21,469 nt of DNA from SXIZ01 sp040079795 (GCA_040079795.1 JBEBJQ010000070.1:1-21469), one strand, 5' to 3'. Counted from the first letter of the stretch, positions 1 to 7,490 are shown. Translations and numbers: made by a program. The notes: a model not told the origin generated them from the sequence alone.

Positions 1-2
1 AC

Positions 3-245
3 AGTATTCGCACCATGCCGCATCACCACAATAGCATTCTTGCTATCGCTTATGATTCCTTAATCAGCTCTTCGCTAAGTACTGGCATTATTAACTGTCT
101 GCGAAGCTTAAGTCATGAAAATTTTAATGTCGCCAATGATGCTTACTTAACTATGAGAGATTATAAAAATTCCGGCTATATCATTCAGTATGCAATTGCA
201 AATACCTCTACTGACGCTTTACAGCACCTCAATAGGCTTCTATAA
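3..245 (+). CDS. C-terminal end of an unidentified protein (5' end outside window)
   Basis: An open frame runs in from the left edge with no stop and ends at TAA 243-245, giving about 80 residues. An internal ATG at 15 exists, but the frame is open upstream of it and no good ribosome binding site precedes it, so this is more likely the tail of a longer gene than a complete 76-residue protein. The visible part is soluble-looking, with no membrane segment and no motif I recognise. A perfect 8-bp inverted repeat starts 7 bp after the stop. I cannot assign a function, and it could also be a chance open frame. Confidence 0.35.
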   Translation, partial: SIRTMPHHHNSILAIAYDSLISSSLSTGIINCLRSLSHENFNVANDAYLTMRDYKNSGYIIQYAIANTSTDALQHLNRLL

Positions 246-252
246 ATAACAT

Positions 253-274
253 GAACTTAAAGAGTGTTAAGTTC
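253..274. other. Perfect 8-bp inverted repeat after the first gene
   Basis: GAACTTAA (253-260) and TTAAGTTC (267-274) are perfect complements around a 6-nt loop. The repeat lies 7 bp after the upstream stop codon and about 165 bp before nirK. No T-tract follows, so it is not a classical intrinsic terminator; it could be a 3' end structure or an operator. Confidence 0.4.
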
Positions 275-330
275 CAAGTATCAGAAAAGAAATCACGATT
301 AAGAAACACATTTTATTTGGCAGAAAATGA

Positions 331-362
331 GGGATGTTTGTCATTGCATCCCAGCTAGCAAT
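331..362. promoter_or_regulatory. Two overlapping dyads in the nirK upstream region
   Basis: GGGATG (331-336) pairs with CATCCC (347-352), and ATTGC (343-347) pairs with GCAAT (358-362). The two dyads share bases, so only one could form at a time in RNA, or each could be an operator in DNA. A third weak dyad, AAACC (397-401) with GGTTT (414-418), lies just before the nirK ribosome binding site. I see no clear FNR or NsrR consensus. The regulatory role is inferred from position only. Confidence 0.25.
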
Positions 363-439
363 CAGCTTAAACTCAACCTGTATTCACGATGATTTGAAAC
401 CCCATAAGGAAGTGGTTTAAACAATAGGAGAATATCGCC

Positions 440-1918
440 ATGAAAACAAAAAACAAAAACCATTCGCATTGTCTGCGTGTCAGTAATAGCCATGGCCTTC
501 ATGCCTGTAAGTCAAAAGCGACCTGCGCTTTACTTCTACTGACTTCAATAGCTTTGCTTGTCTCCGAAGGTTGCGCAGTAAAGCCCCCGCCAACAATTGA
601 CACGACGGCAAACGCCACGCTTCAGGTTAGCCCGACTGAAATCAAGATTATCGCTAGCGAATTTAACTATAAACCGGCTCAGATTAACGCCAAAGTTGGT
701 GAAAACGTTCGGCTCACACTGGACAATAAGCAAGGTGCTATCGAGCATGACTTTGTTATTAAAGAGCTTGGCATACACTTAAGTGCAAAAGCAGGCCAGG
801 TAACCAGCAAAGACCTGGTGTTTAAACAGCCTGGTGAATATGCTTTTAAGTGCGCTTTGCCAGGACATAAAGAATCCGGCATGACAGGGAAATTGACCGT
901 TGCAGCCTCTGCCTTAACAAATACTCCCATAAGCTCTGCTAACAATGCCCTAACACATGTTATTAAAATACCTGCTCTGCCTAAAGGTATTACGCACCTG
1001 CCAGCACTGACCGCAGCAGCACCAATAAACAGAACAACAGCGGCATTGCTGAAGGTTGAACTGGAAGCGATGCCGGTCACTGCTTTACTCACTGAGAAAA
1101 TTGCCTACCATTACTGGACATTTAACGGTACAGTTCCAGGCCCTATGATCCGCTTGCGTCAGGGTGATACGGTTGAATTAAGCTTAAAAAACTCGCCGCT
1201 AAGTCCAATCACCCATAGCATTGATTCGCACGGTATAACCGGTCCCGGCGGCGGCGCTAAATTTATGCAAACTGCAGTGGGCGATACCAGTATTCTGCGT
1301 TTTAAGGCAATAAAGCCCGGTGCCTATGTTTATCACTGCGCAACGCCAGTAGTGCCCCATCATATTTCCAGCGGGATGTATGGCTTAATGGTGGTTGAAC
1401 CACCCGGTGGTTGGCCGAAGGTTGATCATGAGTTTTACGTCATGCAAGGTGATTTATATCTGGAAGGCAACACTGAGCAATCAGGCATTCATGAAGTTTC
1501 AATGCAAAAAATGCAGGCGGAAGACCCGGATTACGTGGTTTTTAATGGCAGTGTCGGTGCTATTGCCAAAGCAAATGCCCTAAAAGCCAAAGTGGGGGAA
1601 ACCGTACGTATTTTTTTCGGCGTTGGCGGCCCGAACATTACCTCCAGCTTCCATGTTATCGGAGAAATGTTTGACAAGGTTTATACGGGCGGAAACCCCT
1701 CAGAATTTACAACCAATGTTCAAACCGTTATGGTTCCAGCCGGAGGCTCAGCCATTGTGGATATAAAACTGGAGGCACCAGGCTCTTATATTTTGGTCGA
1801 CCACAGCCTAAGCCGCTTACAAAAAGGTGCGGCTGGTTTTCTTGAGGTAGAAGGCCCTAAAAATCCTGATATATTTCAGCCTATTAAATTTTCTAAAGGT
1901 ATCGATAGTGGGCATTAA
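440..1918 (+). CDS. nirK: AniA-like copper nitrite reductase with extra N-terminal cupredoxin domain
   Basis: Reduces nitrite to nitric oxide in the periplasm or at a membrane surface. 492 residues. Residues 1-45 form a secretion signal ending in a weak lipobox (SEGC, Cys45), so it may be a lipoprotein like Neisseria AniA. Residues ~65-155 are a separate cupredoxin with a full type 1 copper set (His103, Cys138, His143, Met148). Residues ~205-475 are the two-domain NirK: type 1 ligands His259, Cys300, His308, Met313; type 2 ligands His264, His299, His455; catalytic Asp262 and His405 are all present. The Cys-to-His spacing of 8 matches the AniA-type class. The start ATG has AGGAG 9 nt upstream. 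The N-terminal cupredoxin probably relays electrons to the type 1 site (inference). The next gene, glxA, has its own promoter. Confidence 0.93.
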   Translation: MKTKNKNHSHCLRVSNSHGLHACKSKATCALLLLTSIALLVSEGCAVKPPPTIDTTANATLQVSPTEIKIIASEFNYKPAQINAKVGENVRLTLDNKQGAIEHDFVIKELGIHLSAKAGQVTSKDLVFKQPGEYAFKCALPGHKESGMTGKLTVAASALTNTPISSANNALTHVIKIPALPKGITHLPALTAAAPINRTTAALLKVELEAMPVTALLTEKIAYHYWTFNGTVPGPMIRLRQGDTVELSLKNSPLSPITHSIDSHGITGPGGGAKFMQTAVGDTSILRFKAIKPGAYVYHCATPVVPHHISSGMYGLMVVEPPGGWPKVDHEFYVMQGDLYLEGNTEQSGIHEVSMQKMQAEDPDYVVFNGSVGAIAKANALKAKVGETVRIFFGVGGPNITSSFHVIGEMFDKVYTGGNPSEFTTNVQTVMVPAGGSAIVDIKLEAPGSYILVDHSLSRLQKGAAGFLEVEGPKNPDIFQPIKFSKGIDSGH

Positions 1919-1975
1919 ATAAGGGCTTAAACTAAAACTTAGATTCCGTTACACGTTATATTCCACACCTGCAAA

Positions 1976-2004
1976 TTGACTTTACCTGATTGTCCCGTTA
2001 TAGC
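1976..2004 (+). promoter_or_regulatory. Sigma70-type promoter for the glxA-type regulator
   Basis: TTGACT (1976-1981) and TATAGC (1999-2004) are separated by exactly 17 bp. This gives a 5/6 match to the -35 and a 4/6 match to the -10 consensus, about 80 bp before the regulator's ATG at 2083. No competing candidate is seen in this gap. Confidence 0.5.
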
Positions 2005-2082
2005 GAATTATTCAAGTTAAATCTTAAAGAAATTGAATTAATTGGTTTCGAATATTGTTGTTTAGCATGAGGTAGTCATTTT

Positions 2083-3147
2083 ATGGAAATTATTAACATC
2101 CCCTTTTCGCCTCCCTCCGAAAATACCGCGCCGCAGGTTCGGGTGGCGAAAATACGGCCTATCGCTTTAGTAGTCTATCCGGGTGTTGAAATTATCGATC
2201 TTACCGGCCCTATGGAAGTGTTTGCTTTCGCCAATGTCGGCTTGCAGCGCTCCGGCGCGTGCAGTGAACCCGCCTACCCAATGGAGGTGCTAGCGGCAAA
2301 ACCGGGGCTAATCACCAGTTCATGTGGCCTACAAATTATCGCCAATAAAGCCTATAGCGATATTCATGACGGAATTGATACCCTGATGATTGCCGGCACC
2401 CCTGATGTAAGTTGCTTGTTATGCGATTCAGCCTTACAGGATTGGATTCGCACCATCGCACCACACGTCAAACGGCTGACTTCCGTTTGTACTGGCGCTT
2501 TTCTGCTCGCGAAAAGTGGGCTTCTGGATGGTCGCCGTGCAACCAGTCATTGGAATTATACCGATTGGCTGGCACGCGACTATCCAGCAGTTACCGTTGA
2601 ACCGGATCGGATTTTTGTGCGTGATGGCAATATTTCCACCTCAGGAGGTGTAACCTCCGGGATTGATATGGCACTATCCATCGTAGAAGAAGACTGGGGA
2701 AGCGAATTGGCTCTGCTGGTGGCACGTTATCTGGTGGTCTTTCTTAAACGACCGGGTGGCCAGTCCCAGTTTAGCGCCTATCTGACCAGTGAATCTACCC
2801 GTCCCGAGCTTAAAGAGCTGCAGGCCTGGATCATGATGCATTTGACCCACGATTTAAAAGTAGAAACCTTGGCAAAACGGATGTGTATGAGCCCCCGTAA
2901 TTTCGCCCGGTTTTTCTTAACTGAAACTGGCTTGACACCCGCTAAGTTTGTGGAAATGGCCCGTATTGATGCCGCCCGCCACTATCTGGGCAGCACTCAG
3001 CTATCTATTGAAGCAGTAGCAGAGAAATCCGGTTTTGGTGATTCTGAGCGCATGCGCCGCGCCTTTATTCGGCAGCTGGGTATTAACCCGCAAAATTATC
3101 GTGACCGTTTTGGGCTCTCAGATTTGCATCAGAGCAAAGCAGCCTAG
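2083..3147 (+). CDS. GlxA-family transcriptional regulator (DJ-1/PfpI + AraC HTH)
   Basis: 354 residues. Residues ~25-215 form a DJ-1/PfpI-like (class I glutamine-amidotransferase-like) sensor domain with the Cys136 nucleophile-elbow context SVCTGAF. Residues ~243-343 are an AraC/XylS double helix-turn-helix ending in the typical pattern around GFGDSERMRRAFIRQLG and NPQNYR. Members of this family (GlxA, FtrA, CdhR) are cytoplasmic activators of nearby catabolic or stress operons; their amidotransferase-like domain usually serves as a sensor rather than an enzyme. GAGG lies 9 nt before the ATG. It sits between nirK and the hypX-like gene on the same strand, so either could be a target. The effector cannot be told from sequence. 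Confidence 0.88.
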   Translation: MEIINIPFSPPSENTAPQVRVAKIRPIALVVYPGVEIIDLTGPMEVFAFANVGLQRSGACSEPAYPMEVLAAKPGLITSSCGLQIIANKAYSDIHDGIDTLMIAGTPDVSCLLCDSALQDWIRTIAPHVKRLTSVCTGAFLLAKSGLLDGRRATSHWNYTDWLARDYPAVTVEPDRIFVRDGNISTSGGVTSGIDMALSIVEEDWGSELALLVARYLVVFLKRPGGQSQFSAYLTSESTRPELKELQAWIMMHLTHDLKVETLAKRMCMSPRNFARFFLTETGLTPAKFVEMARIDAARHYLGSTQLSIEAVAEKSGFGDSERMRRAFIRQLGINPQNYRDRFGLSDLHQSKAA

Positions 3148-3159
3148 ATTCACTATTTT

Positions 3160-3175
3160 TGTGAACTGGTTCACA
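3160..3175. promoter_or_regulatory. CRP-type operator palindrome upstream of hypX-haemerythrin
   Basis: TGTGAACTGGTTCACA is a perfect 16-bp palindrome containing the exact CRP half-sites TGTGA-N6-TCACA, with A/T-rich flanks as in Crp/Vfr sites. A further TTCAC half-site lies at 3149-3153, so the GTGAA at 3161-3165 can also pair with it. The palindrome is centred about 217 bp upstream of the hypX ATG and 13 bp after the glxA stop. FNR-type half-sites (TTGAT/ATCAA) are not present. Confidence 0.5.
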
Positions 3176-3356
3176 GAAAAATTGTAAAAAATTATTTATC
3201 TTAGACACGTAAGATTTGTTGAATTTATGAATAACCGATTCTGTATCGAACGGCAGTGTTACCCAAGACGATTTTTACCTGAGGCTAAATGCTGCAATAA
3301 ATAACTTAAAAAAACCTAGCCAATTAATTTACCGATCATTCATAAATTTTTTTATA

Positions 3357-3374
3357 CCTAAAATTATAATTAGG
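3357..3374 (+). promoter_or_regulatory. Weak hairpin overlapping the hypX ribosome binding site
   Basis: CCTAA (3357-3361) can pair with TTAGG (3370-3374), and the right arm contains part of the AGGA ribosome binding site that precedes the ATG at 3385. The stem is only 5 bp and AT-rich, so any effect on translation would be modest. A coincidental pairing is quite possible. Confidence 0.2.
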
Positions 3375-3384
3375 ACTCTTTATC

Positions 3385-5562
3385 ATGCGTATCCTATTAA
3401 TTTCTTCGGCGTTTTCCGGGCTGACCCAGCGCTTTTATACTGAACTGGACGATGCGGGTTTTATTGTCTCAGTTGAATTGCATCAAGGTGATATACCCCG
3501 GCTACTAGAAGGTGTGGCGTTATTCAACCCGGATTTAATCCTGTGCCCTTTTCTAACCAAAAAACTGCCTAAAGAAATCTATGCACACCATAAATGCCTG
3601 ATTGTTCATCCCGGTATTAAAGGGGACCGAGGACCTTCCTCCTTAGACTGGGCAATTCAAACAGGTTTAGCAGAATGGGGCGTTTCGTTACTGGAAGCGG
3701 CTGAAGAAATGGATACGGGTGATATTTGGTGCAATAAAACCTTTCCGCTCCGGCAAGCCACTAAAAGCAGTATTTTTTACCGGGAAGTCACTCAAGCTGC
3801 TGTTGACTGTTTATGGGAAGCGTTAAGCTTTTATGATGCGTCCCATTTTAAACCGGAAATTCAAGATTACAGTCGGCTCGATTATCAAGGCAAAACCCAG
3901 CTAGCCATGAAACAAACGGATCGAAGTATAAACTGGGATAAACATACAACCAATGACATTTTAAGGCGCATCAACGCAGCGGATGGAAGTCCAGGGGTCT
4001 TAGATGAGTTGTATGGCAAAGCTTTCTATCTGTTTAATGCACACAAAGAACAGCAACTATCAGGTCAAGCAGGAGACATTATTGCTACCGCCAATCAGGC
4101 TATTTGCCGGGCAACTGTTGATGGCGCGGTGTGGATTGGTCACTTACAACCCAAATTAGCATCCGGCGCGAAAGGCATTAAACTTCCTGCGAGCATGGCT
4201 TTAAAAGACTTATTACCTAAAGCCGCGCCTTTCACTTTTAAAAGCCTGTTTACCAACTCCATCAAAGCAATTGCTATTAACTACCGCCAAGCGGGTCGGC
4301 AGTTGCCTTGCCAGGAAGTCTGGTATGAACTGGAAGGCGCTGCTGCTTACCTGTATTTTCCTTTTCACAATGGCGGCATGAGCACGGAACAATGCCAGTT
4401 ATTATTGTCGGTATATCGACACCTCGCTACCTTGCCGGTCAAAGCAATCGTACTGATGGGGGGGGAGGAATGCTGGTCGAATGGCATCCATCTTAATCAT
4501 ATCGAAGCAGCCGAGTCCCCAGCCGATGAATCCTGGCACAATATCAATGCGATTGACGATCTTATTCTACAAATTATCACGACACTGGATAAATTAACGG
4601 TTGCTGCAGTTGCCGGTGGTGCGGGAGCAGGTGGCGCTATATTAGCACTGGCTGCCGACCAAGTGTTCGCCAGAGAAGGCGTAATATTTAACCCACATTA
4701 TAAAAATATGGGTGAGCTATATGGCTCGGAGTATTGGACCTATTTACTACCCAAACGCGTTGGACAGGAAAAAGCAGCGGACTTAACCGAACGACGTTTA
4801 CCCATTAGCGCCAAAAAAGCCTGGCAAATAGGGCTGTGCGATAAGGTACTAGATAAACAGCATAAGATTTTTCTTGCGCAAGTAAAACAACTGGTCAATT
4901 CCACCATTAACGATCCTGAAGTGTTACAAAAATGTTTGTATGAAAAAGCCAAAACCCGGTGTTTTGATGAGTCGTTAAAAGCATTGGCGACATATAGAAA
5001 ATTTGAATTAACGCAAATGTATGCGAATTTTTATGCCAATGAGGACTATCACCTCGCCCGGCAGCAATTTGTCTATAAAAAAAGCGGCAACCCGGGAACC
5101 CCAGAAAACATCGCACTGCATCGCCAACAAGGCGGATTAACCCGGAAATTATCAGCTGGTAGCTTATACCACTGTGTCTGGCAGGATTATTATGCAATGG
5201 GCGATGAATCGGTTGACCGTCAACATAAAGAGCTATTCAGCTTAGCAGAAAAGTTAGGTACTTCAGTAAACAGGGAGGAATTGACCCGTAACATTCAGTT
5301 AATTTATGCACATGTCAAAGAACATTTCAGTGCCGAAGAGGAATTGATGGAACAGGAAGGATTTGACAACGTTAAAGGGCATGTCAGGGAACATAAGGCC
5401 ATGCTCGAAAAATTGCACGAAATTGATCAAAAAATTCTAAGCGATGACTGGAAACAGCAGGATATACAGGAATTTATGGATAAATGGGGGAAACATATAC
5501 TCAATTCTGACATGGCTTTTAATAGGTTTTTAAAAAAACGGGAACTTACTTCGGTTCAATAA
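3385..5562 (+). CDS. hypX: HypX/HoxX-type hydrogenase maturation protein fused to a C-terminal haemerythrin domain
   Basis: 725 residues, against roughly 540-610 for known HypX/HoxX. Residues ~1-290 are the formyl-transferase-like half, with the HypX signature HPGIKGDRGPSSLDWAI and the acidic MDTGDIW segment. Residues ~300-560 are the crotonase-like half, with the glycine-rich AVAGGAGAGGA and the family-typical YKNMGELYGSEYWTYLLPKR. HypX makes CO from formyl-tetrahydrofolate for the [NiFe]-hydrogenase active site under air. Residues 593-725 are an added bacteriohaemerythrin domain with all seven di-iron ligands: His614, His647, Glu651, His666, His670, His704, Asp709. The frame is continuous through the junction. 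AGGA lies 9 nt before the ATG. No hydrogenase structural gene is in the window. Linking an O2-binding domain to CO synthesis suggests oxygen sensing or delivery (inference). Confidence 0.9.
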   Translation: MRILLISSAFSGLTQRFYTELDDAGFIVSVELHQGDIPRLLEGVALFNPDLILCPFLTKKLPKEIYAHHKCLIVHPGIKGDRGPSSLDWAIQTGLAEWGVSLLEAAEEMDTGDIWCNKTFPLRQATKSSIFYREVTQAAVDCLWEALSFYDASHFKPEIQDYSRLDYQGKTQLAMKQTDRSINWDKHTTNDILRRINAADGSPGVLDELYGKAFYLFNAHKEQQLSGQAGDIIATANQAICRATVDGAVWIGHLQPKLASGAKGIKLPASMALKDLLPKAAPFTFKSLFTNSIKAIAINYRQAGRQLPCQEVWYELEGAAAYLYFPFHNGGMSTEQCQLLLSVYRHLATLPVKAIVLMGGEECWSNGIHLNHIEAAESPADESWHNINAIDDLILQIITTLDKLTVAAVAGGAGAGGAILALAADQVFAREGVIFNPHYKNMGELYGSEYWTYLLPKRVGQEKAADLTERRLPISAKKAWQIGLCDKVLDKQHKIFLAQVKQLVNSTINDPEVLQKCLYEKAKTRCFDESLKALATYRKFELTQMYANFYANEDYHLARQQFVYKKSGNPGTPENIALHRQQGGLTRKLSAGSLYHCVWQDYYAMGDESVDRQHKELFSLAEKLGTSVNREELTRNIQLIYAHVKEHFSAEEELMEQEGFDNVKGHVREHKAMLEKLHEIDQKILSDDWKQQDIQEFMDKWGKHILNSDMAFNRFLKKRELTSVQ

Positions 5563-5618
5563 AAGCCTGGCAATATCTATTTCTGTTTTGTCCACCCTGA
5601 GCTGGAAGCTTTAGTTAC

Positions 5619-5679
5619 CCATAGCGCAACTAATGCCACATTCATAGCTATGGCCGTTTGGTGAAATTAAATTTTACCA
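5619..5679 (+). other. Two hairpins between hypX and the small coiled-coil gene
   Basis: CCATAGC (5619-5625) pairs perfectly with GCTATGG (5647-5653). TGGTGAAAT (5659-5667) pairs with ATTTTACCA (5671-5679), with one G-U pair and a 3-nt loop. The second hairpin ends 22 nt before the next ATG. Neither is followed by a T-tract, so they look like leader or intergenic RNA structures rather than a terminator. Confidence 0.3.
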
Positions 5680-5701
5680 CATAATCATAAGGAGTAAACC
5701 C

Positions 5702-5929
5702 ATGAAAACCATAGATATTTACACAAAAAACTTGGCTGAACTTATTGAGCAAAGCGCCAAAATAGATATTTTAGTTATTAAATTCCGCCAATCGGCGACA
5801 ACTGAAAAGCTGGCCTGTAATCAAGAACTCGAAGTACTGCGGGCTAAACAACAGGAAACTACCAAAAGATTACATGCCTTAGAAGGACACAATAGCAATA
5901 TTTGGGAGAACATCGGATGCGGTGGCTAA
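5702..5929 (+). CDS. Small predicted coiled-coil protein of unknown function
   Basis: 75 residues preceded by a strong AAGGAG 8 nt before the ATG, which supports it as a real gene despite its size. Residues ~10-62 are charged and heptad-like (a probable coiled coil), with a single Cys39 in the middle. The C-terminus ends Asn-Ile-Gly-Cys-Gly-Gly. No signal peptide or membrane segment is visible. It is followed after 20 bp by the BioD/CobQ-like NTPase, so the two may be co-transcribed. I do not recognise the family and assign no function. The terminal GCGG resembles a metal or thiol site, but that is speculation. Confidence 0.65.
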   Translation: MKTIDIYTKNLAELIEQSAKIDILVIKFRQSATTEKLACNQELEVLRAKQQETTKRLHALEGHNSNIWENIGCGG

Positions 5930-5949
5930 GCTAAAAGTCACCAAAACCT

Positions 5950-6702
5950 GTGGCTACACAGTATATCTATGTTATGGGTTCAGGAACCGGGGCTGGAAAA
6001 AGCACGGTGTGTATGGTAATTTTGGCGCAATTACTGGCAGCAGGCTTTGATCCTAAGCAGTTGGCGTATATCAAACCAGTTACGCAATGTATTGCGCAAC
6101 AACCGGTAGCTTTGTTTTGTGAACACACCGGTATAGCCTATGTTGATATTGGTCCACTGGTTTTTAAAAAAGGCTTTAGCAAAGAATTTATTGCTGGCCT
6201 TACCAAGCCGGCGGCGGTACTAATGCCCAACATCCTAGCCTTGATACGAAATTTAGGCAAAGATAAAGCAATTGTGATTATCGACGGGATTGGACATCCC
6301 GCAGTAGGCAGTGTCGTTGGCGTTTCTAACGTAGACTTAGCCCTCGCTTTATCAGCTAAAGCTCTTTTTGTGGGTAATCCAGGTGTCGGTGCAGCCTTGG
6401 ATAACACAGTGCTATGTGTATCCTTTATGCAAACAAAGGGGTTGAACGATATCGGCGTTCTCTACAATAAAATTCCAGTTTCGGCTTTTTCAGGCATCAA
6501 AAGACTGCTCAGCCAAAGATTGCCAGAATTATTGCCAGATATAATATTGTTGGGCTTTATCGGTGACGATATAACAATCAAGACGCCGTGGACGGATAAT
6601 TGCGACGATGTAATTGCGCACTGGGCCAATGCCTACTTAGATGCTAACACTCTCCATGACTGGTTAGGACTGAAAGCCGCAAGCGCATACCGTAACCATT
6701 GA
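5950..6702 (+). CDS. BioD/CobQ-like P-loop NTPase of unknown specificity
   Basis: 250 residues starting at GTG; an in-frame TAA at 5932-5934 leaves GTG 5950 as the furthest upstream start. An ATG at 5974 would begin at the edge of the P-loop, which argues against it. The P-loop GSGTGAGKST occupies residues 10-19. The following IKPVTQ resembles the KPV segment of dethiobiotin synthetase, and DGIGHPAVGSV with VDLALALSAKALFV fits the SIMIBI/AAA_26 fold shared by BioD, CobQ/CobB and the Pta N-terminal domain. It is not a clear BioD: the neighbourhood has no biotin genes and the middle is divergent. No obvious ribosome binding site is seen, so it may be translationally coupled to the coiled-coil gene 20 bp upstream. 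Biological substrate unknown. Confidence 0.75.
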   Translation: MATQYIYVMGSGTGAGKSTVCMVILAQLLAAGFDPKQLAYIKPVTQCIAQQPVALFCEHTGIAYVDIGPLVFKKGFSKEFIAGLTKPAAVLMPNILALIRNLGKDKAIVIIDGIGHPAVGSVVGVSNVDLALALSAKALFVGNPGVGAALDNTVLCVSFMQTKGLNDIGVLYNKIPVSAFSGIKRLLSQRLPELLPDIILLGFIGDDITIKTPWTDNCDDVIAHWANAYLDANTLHDWLGLKAASAYRNH

Positions 6703-6719
6703 CTTTGCTAACCCATTTT

Positions 6720-6864
6720 ATAGCCCTAGTGTAACGTCCCCGACGCAATTTATATAGGGAAATACCAATGCTTAAGATAGTTGGTGTAAAGAATGGATGT
6801 GGGGGGACAGCTAGGGCTGCTGCGGAATCAATGGCAATGCAGCAGGCCATAGCCCTAAAGTAAC
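6720..6864. repeat. Imperfect 16-bp direct repeat flanking a small open frame
   Basis: ATAGCCCTAGTGTAAC (6720-6735) and ATAGCCCTAAAGTAAC (6849-6864) match at 14 of 16 positions, 129 bp apart. An inverted copy of the core (TAGGGCT, 6812-6818) lies between them. The pattern could come from a small mobile element, from a duplication, or from regulatory sites. Confidence 0.35.
6768..6863 (+). CDS. Possible 31-residue small protein with a GCGG motif
   Basis: ATG 6768 to TAA 6861-6863, with AGGGA at 6756-6760, 7 nt upstream. It begins MLKIVGVKNGCGGTARAA and ends in a short helix-forming alanine/glutamine-rich stretch. It fills the gap between two convergent genes and ends 3 bp before the stop of the reverse-strand regulator. 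Its NGCGG echoes the GCGG end of the 75-residue coiled-coil protein upstream. There is no homology I recognise, and a chance open frame is a real alternative. Confidence 0.3.
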   Translation: MLKIVGVKNGCGGTARAAAESMAMQQAIALK

Positions 6865-6866
6865 AG

Positions 6867-7490
6867 CTATCCGTCAACTAAAAACCTGCAAACACAATCA
6901 TTATGTGCCATACATTCTGCTTGTTTAATGGGTTTTTCAAGTAATGTTGATATTAAAGCATGATCAAATTCACATAATTCAGGATGCTGTTGTGCCAAGT
7001 CATGATATATGCAATTAAACGCCAGTATTACCGGCACTTTAGATGTTTGATCCAGTTGCGCATGATAACCAAGAGACTGCATTACAGCCACCAGTTTAGT
7101 GACCTTATCTGCCTGATTTTGACCTTCAAATTGTGCTATTAAGGAGCGCGCTAAGTTGACCCCCAGCTTTGCCATATACCGCTTGAATGCCTCATCCCCC
7201 ATTTCCGCTTTAAGATCAGTCAAGATTAAATTACAAAACCAGGAATATTGTTTGGGGAAATGGTTAATGCCATTTTCTGTTAAAACATAACTTTGCGCGG
7301 GACGGCCACCCGTGGTGTTCAAAGTGTGCCTCTGAATGAGTTGCGTTCGTTCGAGTGGGATTAAATGCTGCTTAATGGCGTTTCTGGAAATTTGCAATTC
7401 ATTTGCCATTTGGTCGATGCACAGACCATTTTTTGCATTAAGCAGTAATTTGAGTATTTGATCTGGTCTCGAACTAGCTTCTTTAGCCAT
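6867..7490 (-). CDS. HTH transcriptional regulator with SufR-like cysteine cluster
   Basis: 207 residues on the reverse strand, with AAGGAAG upstream of the ATG complement at 7488-7490. Residues ~8-75 form a winged helix-turn-helix (ArsR/DeoR-like) with a GGRPAQSYVLTENG wing typical of this group. The C-terminal half carries Cys160-X12-Cys173, the same first spacing as the Fe-S repressor SufR, followed by Cys193, Cys199 and Cys201; later spacings differ from SufR's CX12CX13CX14C. It is probably an Fe-S-binding regulator able to sense NO, O2 or Fe-S status (family knowledge plus inference). It is divergent from the truncated haemoglobin, with about 196 bp between the two starts, which makes that operon its likely target. 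Confidence 0.82.
   Translation of the reverse strand: MAKEASSRPDQILKLLLNAKNGLCIDQMANELQISRNAIKQHLIPLERTQLIQRHTLNTTGGRPAQSYVLTENGINHFPKQYSWFCNLILTDLKAEMGDEAFKRYMAKLGVNLARSLIAQFEGQNQADKVTKLVAVMQSLGYHAQLDQTSKVPVILAFNCIYHDLAQQHPELCEFDHALISTLLEKPIKQAECMAHNDCVCRFLVDG

Noticed and set aside
679..1092. 137-residue reverse-strand open frame inside nirK
   Set aside because: It lies wholly within the well-supported nirK frame and has no family features or ribosome binding site.
4740..5197. Reverse-strand open frames at the hypX crotonase end
   Set aside because: Shadows of the hypX frame; the forward frame carries clear HypX and haemerythrin motifs across the same bases.
3385..6702. A hydrogenase gene cluster around hypX
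   Set aside because: No hydrogenase subunit or other hyp gene is present in the window.
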